64,000 nt of DNA from Wielerella bovis (GTDB lineage: Bacteria > Pseudomonadota > Gammaproteobacteria > Burkholderiales > Neisseriaceae): the NCBI RefSeq assembly GCF_022354465.1, contig NZ_CP092361.1, positions 682,001 through 746,000 of the forward strand. The letters are read 5' to 3'. Shown piece by piece: positions 47,428-55,343 of the stretch. Numbering within the stretch: position 1 is the stretch's first letter; every line of letters starts with the position of its first letter. The notes under the pieces were generated by a model. That model did not search any database and had not been told where the DNA came from. It saw nothing but the letters and a program-made list of their open reading frames with translations. The position numbers and the translations under genes are program-made.

Positions 47428-48711
47428 TTATTGTTGTTTCTCTTTTTTGCCAAGCGTTCTAGCTGTAATATGCCATTCTTTGTTAGCAATTTTTTGTGTA
47501 TAACTGCTTGGCAGAATTAGAGCAATTTCGCCATTTTCCGCCACATCTGCTTCGTATTGACAAACAATTTCATTGTGCTGGTCTAGTAAAAACCATTCTA
47601 TACGCGCTGCATTTTCATCATCAATAGTAATGCGAGTAGTACGATGGGCATCAATCATACCAATATGAAAATTGGGTATCAATTCAATATCACTGATTGG
47701 GTAATTGAGCGGAAATGGATGGCTGTCAGGTGTTGCATGATTGAAGTCATGGATAAACACGCTTTGTGCAACAGTTTGCCACAAATGGCGACGCAAAAAT
47801 TGTTGGTCAATATTGCGTGAATCGCTGGTAAATGTTTCAGGAAAGCTATTAATCCATGCATGCATACTGCCCAATGCACCGCCACATCCGCCCCACATGC
47901 CAGCTAAAATCAATTCACAATGTACATAAGTATCACGTATCACATGAAAGTGTTTTCCTGAAGCAATCCATTCATTTACTGCAGCACGTTCTTTATATGA
48001 AATCAATGAGTCTGCATCACGCACGATAAAACGTTTCACATTGGCATCGTCCGCCACCATGAACCGCCAAAATAATCCAGGTAAATTACTGTTTTGCATA
48101 TTGATGATTTGCGCACCACGCTGTGTTAAACGTTTAATGATTTGCGGTGGGACACTGTCATCAACATAAAATCGGCAAGTCCATTCTGGATAAATATTTT
48201 TTGCAAGAGTTGCATTCATCACAGCAACTTCACAATAGCGCGGTTTATCGCCATAAAGAGAATAACTGATAATGTTTTCAGTTTTGTTTTCACTCAATGG
48301 AAAAGCAGGAGTAGTAATGGGATGAGCGGGCGTACCTGTTTTAGCATAACGTTTAAGCCTAATATGAATAGCTTGGCTTGCATACCAACGAGCAGCTTCA
48401 TAGCGATGGGTTTTGCTACATGTTTCTGCTAATGTATCAAATAATTGAAAGATAAAATCATCGCTGTCCTTTTCTAAATCGGCTGTTTTAAGCAAATCTT
48501 GCGCCATTTTGAAAGCATTTTCATTATGTCCCATGCGTCCTTCTAGCATGGTAACTTGAATAGAAGCCAGTTTATGATTAGGGACAAGGGCAAGTACTTC
48601 ATAGGCTACTTCTTGTGCTTGTTTGAGTTCACCACGACGGTTGTGTGCATTGTAACGGTCAGAAAGAGTGAGTAATTGTTTATTGATAGCAGTAACTTGT
48701 TCTGTAGTCAT
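47428..48711 (-). CDS. TPR-containing glycosyltransferase-like protein
   Basis: I start at 48711 (MTTEQVTAINKQ, 427 residues). Residues about 15-120 look like tetratricopeptide helices (RRGELKQAQEVAYEVLALVP). A second domain from about 145 resembles a GT-A glycosyltransferase: NIISYSLYGDKPRYCEVAVM, WTCRFYVDDSVP, and RDAD at 231-234 in the place of a metal-binding DxD. The substrate is unknown, and no sugar cluster is adjacent. It ends with a beta-rich stretch. Family assignment is by motif only. Confidence 0.6.
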   Translation of the reverse strand: MTTEQVTAINKQLLTLSDRYNAHNRRGELKQAQEVAYEVLALVPNHKLASIQVTMLEGRMGHNENAFKMAQDLLKTADLEKDSDDFIFQLFDTLAETCSKTHRYEAARWYASQAIHIRLKRYAKTGTPAHPITTPAFPLSENKTENIISYSLYGDKPRYCEVAVMNATLAKNIYPEWTCRFYVDDSVPPQIIKRLTQRGAQIINMQNSNLPGLFWRFMVADDANVKRFIVRDADSLISYKERAAVNEWIASGKHFHVIRDTYVHCELILAGMWGGCGGALGSMHAWINSFPETFTSDSRNIDQQFLRRHLWQTVAQSVFIHDFNHATPDSHPFPLNYPISDIELIPNFHIGMIDAHRTTRITIDDENAARIEWFLLDQHNEIVCQYEADVAENGEIALILPSSYTQKIANKEWHITARTLGKKEKQQ

Positions 48712-48744
48712 GATTATTGGATAGAATAGTATGATGGCACACAA

Positions 48745-49023
48745 GGGGTTGCGTCATTATCATGATGAGAAGATTGTTTGTGTGCCATATTGATTAATAA
48801 GTTAATTATCTAATGTTTCTAGATATTTGGCTAGAGGCTAATAACAGCGTAGTGGTATTAGGCAAATTTAGTGCAAAATTCAACTGCAAACGAATTGTTA
48901 TTAGTTCAAAGATTTCTGTGGGATTAGTATTTGTATTAAATCCGACAATTTTGTGAGTGAAATAAATTTCCGTAGGTTTGGAAATGGTTAGATACAAGCA
49001 TTTGATTTGCTTATGTTTAATTT
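48745..49023. other. AT-rich gap, no gene
   Basis: No credible open frame. The stretch near 48870 resembles one near 25705. A scrap like the right end of the second repeat family (GGTTAGATACAAGCATTTGA) lies at about 48985. Confidence 0.35.
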
Positions 49024-49383
49024 TTATACATGTTGCTTTTTCAACCGCAAATCTTCATCTTCTTCTGTGTGTTTCAAGCGCAACAACCATGTGCGTGTTT
49101 TCTCGGTAAAACCAGCCAAATCATCATCATGCAAAAAGCCCCAGTTATATAACCGCATGATTTTCATATCCATATTGGAAAACGAAAGCGTGTACCAATG
49201 GTCGCTATCACGGCAAAATTCGCGCATTTCTTGGGCTAAATCCCAAATATCGCCACCGTTTTTCATAGCGGCAGCTTTCTGGATAATGCGTGTTTTCTCT
49301 GCATCAAACTCCGCTAACCATGCTTTTTCCAGTAGTTGATGCGCATGGGCGTGGTCGGATTTGGTTTTCCAATGTTCACTCAT
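49024..49383 (-). CDS. Hypothetical protein, 119 residues
   Basis: AAGGA lies nine bases before the ATG. The protein is hydrophilic, with histidine- and tryptophan-rich segments (HWKTKSDHAHAHQLLEKAW, FCRDSDHWYTLSF) and a charged tail (HTEEDEDLRLKKQHV). No signal peptide, membrane helix or known motif is seen. I do not recognise the family. A DUS lies just upstream and a mobile-element patch begins beyond it. Confidence 0.6.
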   Translation of the reverse strand: MSEHWKTKSDHAHAHQLLEKAWLAEFDAEKTRIIQKAAAMKNGGDIWDLAQEMREFCRDSDHWYTLSFSNMDMKIMRLYNWGFLHDDDLAGFTEKTRTWLLRLKHTEEDEDLRLKKQHV

Positions 49384-49460
49384 TTGGTGTTCCTTTTTAT
49401 GATTGAAATGGTTTTCAGGCTGCCTGAAACTGAAACATTGATTTTATCATAGGAGAATAT

Positions 49461-49490
49461 GTGGGTAACAAGTTGCCCATGCTACGCTTG
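49461..49490. repeat. REP-like palindrome, variant copy
   Basis: GTGGGTAACAAGTTGCCCATGCTACGCTTG, two changes from the intact family (C to T in the left arm, C to T after the right arm). Confidence 0.65.
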
Positions 49491-49510
49491 TTTTTAGTAT
49501 ACGACAATTT

Positions 49511-49579
49511 GTAGGTCGGGCATTTATGCCCGACACAACGCATCGTGATAATATAGTCGGGCATAAATGCCCGACCTAC
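49511..49579. repeat. REP pair (BIME-like)
   Basis: GTCGGGCATTTATGCCCGAC (49515-49534) and GTCGGGCATAAATGCCCGAC (49556-49575) are each palindromic and also inverted relative to each other, with outer GTAG and CTAC completing a large stem. This is the form of REP doublets mobilised by RAYT transposases. Confidence 0.85.
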
Positions 49580-49695
49580 GGAGCTTGTTTAAAATAATCA
49601 ATATGTTGAACCAATAAATTGCTTTGGCGATTGGCTAATACAAGGGTAAAGAAAAATGTACCGCCTTTTTGTTGCGAACGCCGATAATGGGACAT
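49576..49695 (-). pseudogene. REP-associated tyrosine transposase (RAYT), N-terminal fragment
   Basis: The frame reads MSHYRRSQQKGGTFFFTLVL then ANRQSNLLVQHIDYFKQAP and stops. This matches the conserved N-terminus of RAYT proteins (YRR, GGTYFFT, HID). The stop codon TAG is formed by the outer GTAG of the REP pair, so the gene is cut exactly at the repeat. The catalytic HUH histidines and tyrosine are gone. Confidence 0.8.
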
Positions 49696-49813
49696 GATTT
49701 CAGGCTGCCTATAAGAATGAAATGGTCATATTAACATTATTTTTTTGTTTAAATAATTCAATGGTTACAATGGAATTTTATGCAGCCTGAAAAATTGGAG
49801 AATTGCGTTAAAC

Positions 49814-49839
49814 CGCGTGGGCAACAAGTTGCCCACCCT
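49814..49839. repeat. Left half of a REP-like repeat interrupted by IS110
   Basis: CGCGTGGGCAACAAGTTGCC then CACCCT ends at 49839. The rest of the repeat, ACGCTTGCTA, resumes at 51103. Joined, they restore the sequence of the intact copy at 11901-11937. Confidence 0.85.
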
Positions 49840-49853
49840 TGTATCTTTCCCTT

Positions 49854-50025
49854 ATGTGGATAAAAACGTATTATCCACATCACCCAGTTGAGTAGGAAAT
49901 TGAGCCCACCCTGAGTGCACAGATACTGAAACGTAGATAAACCTACTCAACTACCCATCTCACAATCTGAACAGTATCCAAGTGCGCGACAATACGCTCG
50001 CAGACACTGCATGAACAAGGAAAGA
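49854..50025 (+). ncRNA. Predicted IS110 bridge RNA
   Basis: Three units in order. First, a 5' hairpin, ATGTGGATAA/TTATCCACAT (49854-49880). Second, a target loop closed by AGTTGAGTAGG (49886-49896) and CCTACTCAACT (49942-49952); its 5' side holds GCCCACCCT (49904-49912), identical to the bases left of the insertion point, and its 3' side holds CGTAG (49932-49936), complementary to CTACG on the right. Third, a donor loop with ACAGTATC (49971-49978), identical to the element's right end, an apical stem, and ACAAG (50015-50019), complementary to CTTGT at the left end. The layout follows published IS110 bridge RNAs; the donor outer stem is weak. Confidence 0.75.
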
Positions 50026-50030
50026 CACCG

Positions 50031-51050
50031 ATGGAAACCACAGAAAATACAAGCAATACAATCAAACAACATATTATCGGCATTGATGCCGCATCACACA
50101 AATTCGATGTCTCTTGGTTAAAAAACACCAACAAATTCACCTATCGCAGCAAAGTATTACCCAACAACCCTTCAGGCTGCCTAAAATTGCTCGAATGGAT
50201 TCATAAAAACATCACCACCGATTTATCCACCATTCATGTCGTGATGGAAGCCACAGGTGTTTACCACGAATTGCTCGCCTATTTCCTACATGACCAAGGT
50301 ATTGCCGTCAGCATTGTCAATCCTGCTTATGTACACAATTATGCCAAATCATTGGGCGCAGTACACAAAACCGATAAAGGAGACAGTCAAATCATTGCTC
50401 GCTTTGGTTATGAATGCCACCCACAAGTATGGCAACCCGAACCCAAATCTGTATGCGAATTGAAAGCCAAACTCAATCGTTTGGATGCGTTGAAAATTGA
50501 TTTACAACGCGAAGAAAATCGCTTACATACGGCACAAATCAGTGGGGTACCTGATGAAGTAATGTTATCGATTCTTCAAATCCGCCAAGCTTTAAGTCAA
50601 AGCATTGCCGAGTTGGAAAAAGATGTGGACGAGCACATTGATAAACATCCTGATTTAAAGCGAGATGTTAGCCTATTGCAAAGCATCCCTTGTGTGGGTA
50701 GAGAAACGTCAATGCGGATGGCGGTACTTTACCATAGTAAACAGTTTGAAAAGGCTTCACAGATGGCGGCATTTTTAGGTTTGGTGCCGCGTCAACGTGA
50801 GTCGGGAAAATATCAAGGTAAGGTGATGCTCAGTAAACGTGGTAACAGTAAACTGCGTGCTTTGTTGTATTTCCCTGCGATGAATGCGTGTCGTTTTAAT
50901 CCTGATATTAAATCCCAGCATGAGCGTTTGTTGTCGCGTGGCAAAGTAAAAATGCAAACGATTGGTGCGGCGATGCGTAAGTTGGTGCATATTTGCTTTG
51001 GTGTGTTGAAGCATCAAACGGCTTATCAGGCTAGGGTGGCTGTGATTTAG
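50031..51050 (+). CDS. IS110-family transposase/recombinase
   Basis: 339 residues. The RuvC-like DEDD domain shows D19 (IIGIDAASHKFDV), E73 (VVMEATGVYHE), D115 and D118 (VHKTDKGDSQ). After a coiled-coil linker comes the Tnp domain with SIPCVGRETSMRMAVLY and FLGLVPRQRESGKYQGKVML, where the catalytic serine lies in the SKRGNSKLRALLYFPA stretch. No frameshift or stop, so it may be active. AAGGAAAG lies upstream of the ATG, inside the predicted end of the bridge RNA. Confidence 0.95.
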   Translation: METTENTSNTIKQHIIGIDAASHKFDVSWLKNTNKFTYRSKVLPNNPSGCLKLLEWIHKNITTDLSTIHVVMEATGVYHELLAYFLHDQGIAVSIVNPAYVHNYAKSLGAVHKTDKGDSQIIARFGYECHPQVWQPEPKSVCELKAKLNRLDALKIDLQREENRLHTAQISGVPDEVMLSILQIRQALSQSIAELEKDVDEHIDKHPDLKRDVSLLQSIPCVGRETSMRMAVLYHSKQFEKASQMAAFLGLVPRQRESGKYQGKVMLSKRGNSKLRALLYFPAMNACRFNPDIKSQHERLLSRGKVKMQTIGAAMRKLVHICFGVLKHQTAYQARVAVI

Positions 51051-51206
51051 TACCAATTTATATGCTTTTTGTTTTGGGGAGTTGACGGGAGCGACAGTAT
51101 CTACGCTTGCTACAGAACTGATTTGGTATTGTGATTTGATTTTGGGTTTTCAGGCAGCCTGAAAAACAAAATACCATTTCAATTTTGGGGTTGGAACGGT
51201 ATTCTT

Positions 51207-51275
51207 GTAGGTTGAGTTGAAAACCCAACATTGATTTGGGGATTTAAAGGGGTTGTGTTGGATTTTTAATCCAAA
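51207..51275. repeat. Fragments of the second MITE-like repeat family
   Basis: TTGTAGGTTGAGTTGAAAAC at 51208 and TTGTGTTGGATTTTTAATCC at 51252 both resemble the left end of the family. The interior is lost. Confidence 0.4.
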
Positions 51276-52129
51276 CCACTGGCTTGTTTTTCCAATTCTT
51301 CTATAGCTTTCAAAACATATTTAATTTTAGTAGCTAACAAAACTTTTTTAATTTTATGATATTCAATTAAAACTCCAGATACTTTGATGTCTGGTAGAGT
51401 ATCTTGTAAATAATTATTAACGGCTAGATTGAAAGTAACTAATGCTCCACCACTCATTCCCGTAGGTTTAGGAGCATTATAAATGATGTCTTTTTCATCT
51501 TTTACTGTTTCATCATACTCAACAAGAATATGATTTTCAGAATTAGCTCCAACAGAAATAAATATATCTTCTTCATGAATTAGTAAGGAAGAATGAGATA
51601 AACCTGTCATCTTTAAATTATGACGGGAAATTTTATTTTTTGAGTTCGGATATCCTATAGCTACTCCTATTTTTTTGGTAACATCATCTTTTTGATGTTC
51701 TAAATACCTAAATGGTAGATAAGTTAATCTATTCCATATATCGGTATTATATCTTGTTTTTGCTAATTTAATTACTGCTATATCAATTTTATCTGACTTG
51801 TCAATTTTAGAATTAAGTAAGATGAGATTACCAATAATATCTATCAATCCACCATTCTCTCCTTTTATTCCAATGTATAAATTTGTTTTTGCTTTGTTTT
51901 TTTCATTTATCACATGTGAAGCTGTAATCAGAAATTTATTAAAATTGTACTCCACAATAAAACAGCTTCCTATATGTATAGGATTTCCTTGATTGTCTGC
52001 TCCATAGATTGGATATACAATATTTGAAAACATATTAAATATATAAGATGTACATTTCTTATAATATTCACTTACTAACTCATTATGAGTTTTGATTAAT
52101 TTTGTATCCATTTTGTGCATACTCTCCAT
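51266..52129 (-). CDS. Trypsin-like serine protease
   Basis: About 287 residues; the start may be 52129, or the ATG three codons later, which has GGAG before it. The catalytic triad of the chymotrypsin fold is visible: H72 in FLITASHVINE, D116 in KIDIAVIKL, and S226 in PTGMSGGAL. IGSCFIVEY upstream of the histidine is also typical. There is no signal peptide, so it should act in the cytoplasm, unlike DegP-type proteases, and there is no PDZ domain. Cytoplasmic trypsin-like proteins of this kind occur in defence operons, but no partner gene is adjacent. AT-rich codon use suggests transfer. Confidence 0.72.
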   Translation of the reverse strand: MESMHKMDTKLIKTHNELVSEYYKKCTSYIFNMFSNIVYPIYGADNQGNPIHIGSCFIVEYNFNKFLITASHVINEKNKAKTNLYIGIKGENGGLIDIIGNLILLNSKIDKSDKIDIAVIKLAKTRYNTDIWNRLTYLPFRYLEHQKDDVTKKIGVAIGYPNSKNKISRHNLKMTGLSHSSLLIHEEDIFISVGANSENHILVEYDETVKDEKDIIYNAPKPTGMSGGALVTFNLAVNNYLQDTLPDIKVSGVLIEYHKIKKVLLATKIKYVLKAIEELEKQASGLD

Positions 52130-52145
52130 GCCTAATTAAAATATT

Positions 52146-54203
52146 TTATTTTACCCCAAAAAGCAAATTCTCCTTAATCCCCCGAATCCTATCACGAATC
52201 ACCGCCGCCTCTTCAAACTGCAAATCCCGTGCCGCTTGCTGCATTTGTTTTTCCAAACGGGCAATTTCAGCAATCGCGTCTTCTTCGCTGTGGATTTCGG
52301 TTTTTTTGCTGGATTTTTTGGCTTTAGCGAAACTCGCTCCGCTCGTTTTCAGGCTGCCTGAAACTGGCTTGCCACCGTTTTCCGCATACACGCCATCAAT
52401 CAAATCTTTCACTTTCTTATTGATTTGTTTAGGCGTAATGCCGTTGTCCAAATTGAATTGGATTTGCTTGGCGCGGCGGCGTTCGGTTTCGGCAATGGCG
52501 GATTTCATGCTGTCGGTCATTTTGTCGGCGTACAAAATCGCCACGCCGTTCACGTTACGCGCGGCGCGTCCGATGGTTTGAATCAGGCTGCGGTGTGAGC
52601 GCAAAAAGCCTTCTTTGTCCGCGTCCAAAATGGCGACCAGCGACACTTCGGGTATGTCCAAACCTTCGCGCAATAGGTTAATCCCCACCAAAACGTCAAA
52701 TAAGCCTAAACGTAAATCTCTAATGATTTCAACACGTTCCACCGTATCAATATCGCTGTGCAAATAGCGCACTTTCACGCCCAATTCGGTGTAGTAGTCG
52801 GTCAGTTGTTCCGCCATGCGTTTGGTCAGGGTGGTGACGAGTACGCGCTCGCCTTTTTGTTTGCGGATATTGATTTCACTTAATAAATCATCAACTTGTG
52901 TGTCAACTGGGCGCACGATGATTTCAGGGTCTATCAAACCTGTGGGGCGCACGACTTGTTCCACAATTTGCCCTGCGTGGTCGGCTTCGTATTGCGCTGG
53001 GGTGGCGGATACGAACACGGTTTGAGGCATAACTTGTTCAAATTCATGGAATTTTAATGGGCGATTGTCCCGCGCGGAAGGCAGCCTGAAACCGTAATCC
53101 ACCAGATTTTGTTTGCGGCTCGCGTCGCCTTTGTACATCGCGCCAATTTGCCCAATGGTAACGTGGCTTTCGTCTATGAACAAAATCGCGTTTTTCGGCA
53201 AATAATCCATGAGCGTGGGGGGCGGTTCACCTTCTTTTTTGCCTGAAAAATGGCGGCTGTAATTCTCAATGCCTTTGCAAAAACCCATTTCGTAGAGCAT
53301 TTCTAAATCAAAACGGGTGCGCTGTTCAATGCGTTGTTGTTCTACGGGACGGTTTTCTTTGGTAAAGAAATCAATGCGTTCGCGCAATTCGGCTTTGATG
53401 TTTTCGCAGGCGCGTAACACGGTTTCGCGTGGCGTAACGTAGTGGCTGGACGGGAACACGGTGTAACGCCCCACGCGCTGTTGCAGGCTGCCTGAAAGTG
53501 GGTCAAACAAATCCAAGCGTTCAATTTCATCGTCAAACAATGAAATTCGCAGGGCAAATTCGGAACTTTCGGCTGGGTAAACGTCTATCACGTCGCCACG
53601 CACGCGGAAACTGGCGCGTTGAAAATCGGCATGGGCGCGTTCGTATTGCATGGAAACCAATGTGGAAATGATGTCGCGTTGGCTGATGGTGTCGCCTTCT
53701 TTGACGGATAAAATCATTTGTTGGTATTCGGTCGGGTCGCCGATGCCGTAAATGGCGGACACGGTGGCGATGATGATGACATCGTTGCGCGTCATCAGGT
53801 TTTTGGTGGCGGACAGGCGCATTTGTTCAATGTGTTCGTTAATCGCGCTGTCTTTTTCTATGAACAAATCTCTTGACGGAACATAGGCTTCGGGTTGGTA
53901 ATAGTCGTAGTAGGAAACGAAATATTCCACCGCGTTTTCGGGGAAAAATTCGCGCATTTCGGCATAGAGTTGCGCGGCAAGGGTTTTGTTGTGCGCCATG
54001 ATAATGGCTGGGCGACCGCTTTGCGCGATGACGTTTGCCATCGTGTAGGTTTTGCCCGAACCTGTTACACCGAGCAGGGTTTGGTACGCCAAGCCGTCTG
54101 ATAAGCCGTCTAATAATTGGGCGATGGCGGTGGGTTGGTCGCCTGCGGGGGGGAAGGGTTGGTGGAGTTTGAAGGGGGAATTGGGGTATTGGATAATTTG
54201 CAT
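52146..54203 (-). CDS. uvrB: Excinuclease ABC subunit B, UvrB
   Basis: 685 residues, the DNA-damage-verifying helicase of nucleotide excision repair. Walker [15 protein letters not shown] is near residue 45; the beta-hairpin region follows in [18 protein letters not shown]; helicase motifs include LFIDESHVT and [20 protein letters not shown]. The C-terminal UVR domain ([20 protein letters not shown]) binds UvrC. An in-frame DUS encodes VSGSLKTSG in the linker near residue 615. A DUS precedes the ATG directly. Confidence 0.97.
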   Translation of the reverse strand: MQIIQYPNSPFKLHQPFPPAGDQPTAIAQLLDGLSDGLAYQTLLGVTGSGKTYTMANVIAQSGRPAIIMAHNKTLAAQLYAEMREFFPENAVEYFVSYYDYYQPEAYVPSRDLFIEKDSAINEHIEQMRLSATKNLMTRNDVIIIATVSAIYGIGDPTEYQQMILSVKEGDTISQRDIISTLVSMQYERAHADFQRASFRVRGDVIDVYPAESSEFALRISLFDDEIERLDLFDPLSGSLQQRVGRYTVFPSSHYVTPRETVLRACENIKAELRERIDFFTKENRPVEQQRIEQRTRFDLEMLYEMGFCKGIENYSRHFSGKKEGEPPPTLMDYLPKNAILFIDESHVTIGQIGAMYKGDASRKQNLVDYGFRLPSARDNRPLKFHEFEQVMPQTVFVSATPAQYEADHAGQIVEQVVRPTGLIDPEIIVRPVDTQVDDLLSEINIRKQKGERVLVTTLTKRMAEQLTDYYTELGVKVRYLHSDIDTVERVEIIRDLRLGLFDVLVGINLLREGLDIPEVSLVAILDADKEGFLRSHRSLIQTIGRAARNVNGVAILYADKMTDSMKSAIAETERRRAKQIQFNLDNGITPKQINKKVKDLIDGVYAENGGKPVSGSLKTSGASFAKAKKSSKKTEIHSEEDAIAEIARLEKQMQQAARDLQFEEAAVIRDRIRGIKENLLFGVK

Positions 54204-54309
54204 TTTCAGGCTGCCTGAATAATTGGAATATAGTTGAAATTATAACAAAATCAATCAAGGCAGCCTGAAAATTCGGGTACAATGCGGATTTTATTTCAAA
54301 GGATTAACT

Positions 54310-54684
54310 ATGTTTTTTGTGGACAGAAGTGCGGTGGTTTTGAAACCGACCCAAGTTTTTTTGGATTGGCTGAACAGTACCGATGATGATATGCCTGATT
54401 TAACGCTGGCACAGTTGCGTTCTAATTGCAGCGTATTTTTGCTGCCTGCATTTGATGAGCCTGAACAAGCGGTGGCTTATTTTGATGAGCGTTATGAAGA
54501 AATTTTTGTGGCGGAATTGGCAAGTTGGGTGGGCGATGCCAGTCAATATCCAAAAGATTTGAGTTTGGAAAACTTTTGGCAATTCTTTGAGTTGGAAGTG
54601 CATGATATGGTGTTGGATTTGGTGGACGAGGAATTGGAAGTGTCCAATGTGGTGCCGACTACTGTGCCAACGGAAGCGAAATAA
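54310..54684 (+). CDS. Conserved-looking acidic hypothetical protein
   Basis: 124 residues, strongly acidic, without signal or membrane helix. VVLKPTQVFLDWLNSTDDDM opens it; FDEPEQAVAYFDERYEEIFV and LENFWQFFELEVHDMVLDLV follow. I do not recognise a named family. The stop codon is followed at once by the TTG start of the YgfX-like gene, so the two are translationally coupled. It occupies the place that SdhE holds next to ygfX in many bacteria but shows no SdhE motif. Confidence 0.75.
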   Translation: MFFVDRSAVVLKPTQVFLDWLNSTDDDMPDLTLAQLRSNCSVFLLPAFDEPEQAVAYFDERYEEIFVAELASWVGDASQYPKDLSLENFWQFFELEVHDMVLDLVDEELEVSNVVPTTVPTEAK

Positions 54685-55131
54685 TTGAAATTTTCGGTGG
54701 AATTTGTGCCGTCAAATTTGCGGCGATTTGTCGTGGTGGTGTTTGGTGTGGCGATAGCTTGTCTGGTTTTGTTTCATTTTTCGGCTGGGATAAAATGGAC
54801 ATTGTTGCTGGCTATTTTGTTGGCTACGGCATGGGCATGGCGTGAATCGCCGTTGTTTGTGCATCGTTTGGTAGTGGACGAACAGGGTTTTGCCACGATT
54901 TTTGTGAATCATGTGGCGTGGGAAGCGGATTTGCTTTCAGGCAGCTTTTTGACACGATGGTTGTGTGTGTTGAAATGGCGCACCAATCGCCATATGATTT
55001 GGCAGGCGGTTTTGCCTGATATGATGAACAAGGAAGATTATCGGCGCGTATTGGTGTGGGCGCGATGGGGTCAGCCGACTAAAACGCAACGGAAACAACG
55101 TGCGGTGCAGCGTGGGGAACAGAAATGGTAA
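54685..55131 (+). CDS. YgfX-like inner membrane protein
   Basis: 148 residues, apparently from a TTG codon directly after the preceding stop, with GGAAG upstream. Two adjacent membrane helices at about 14-50 (FVVVVFGVAIACLVLFHF, LLLAILLATAWAW) are followed by a cytoplasmic part. The end, WQAVLPDMMNKEDYRRVLVW then ARWGQ, fits the YgfX (CptA) family pattern of LLPD-S...RRLRVWLRW. E. coli YgfX has been described as inhibiting MreB and FtsZ. The family call is by pattern and moderate. Confidence 0.65.
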   Translation: MKFSVEFVPSNLRRFVVVVFGVAIACLVLFHFSAGIKWTLLLAILLATAWAWRESPLFVHRLVVDEQGFATIFVNHVAWEADLLSGSFLTRWLCVLKWRTNRHMIWQAVLPDMMNKEDYRRVLVWARWGQPTKTQRKQRAVQRGEQKW

Positions 55132-55163
55132 GCGGTAAAAAGTTTTTCAGGCTGCCTGAAAAC

Positions 55164-55269
55164 TATAGTCGTTTCAAATACAAATAGTACAGCGTTGCCA
55201 ACGCCCTTATGTACTAGATGTACACGGCGGGCGTTGTCGCCTTGTGCGTGTTAATTTGAAACGACTATA
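55164..55269. repeat. Correia-like element, second terminal subtype, full length
   Basis: Left end TATAGTCGTTTCAAATACAA, right end TTAATTTGAAACGACTATA, core GTACAGCGTTGCCAACGCCC and CGGCGGGCGTTGTCGCCTTG. Its ends are perfect inverted repeats. Confidence 0.88.
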
Positions 55270-55300
55270 AATAGGCAGCCTGAAAACCAAATAATCCATA

Positions 55301-55335
55301 AAAAAGGTCAAATAAACATCTATTTGACCTTTTTT
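55301..55335. terminator. Bidirectional intrinsic terminator
   Basis: AAAAAGGTCAAATA and TATTTGACCTTTTTT form a 14-bp stem with a 6-base loop, flanked by A and T runs. It serves the symporter gene on the minus strand and the YgfX-like gene on the plus strand. Confidence 0.88.
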
Positions 55336-55343
55336 CTGTGCAA

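Larger units (their letters stand above)
49840..51102 (+). mobile_element. IS110-family insertion sequence, complete
   Basis: The ends are fixed by the repeat they interrupt: CACCCT before the left end, and CT then ACGCTTGCTA at the right, so the shared CT is the likely crossover core. Length is 1263 bp, typical of the family. The left non-coding end is about 190 bases and the right about 50, the layout of the IS110 group in which a bridge RNA is made from the left end. There are no terminal inverted repeats, as expected. The transposase is intact. Confidence 0.88.
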
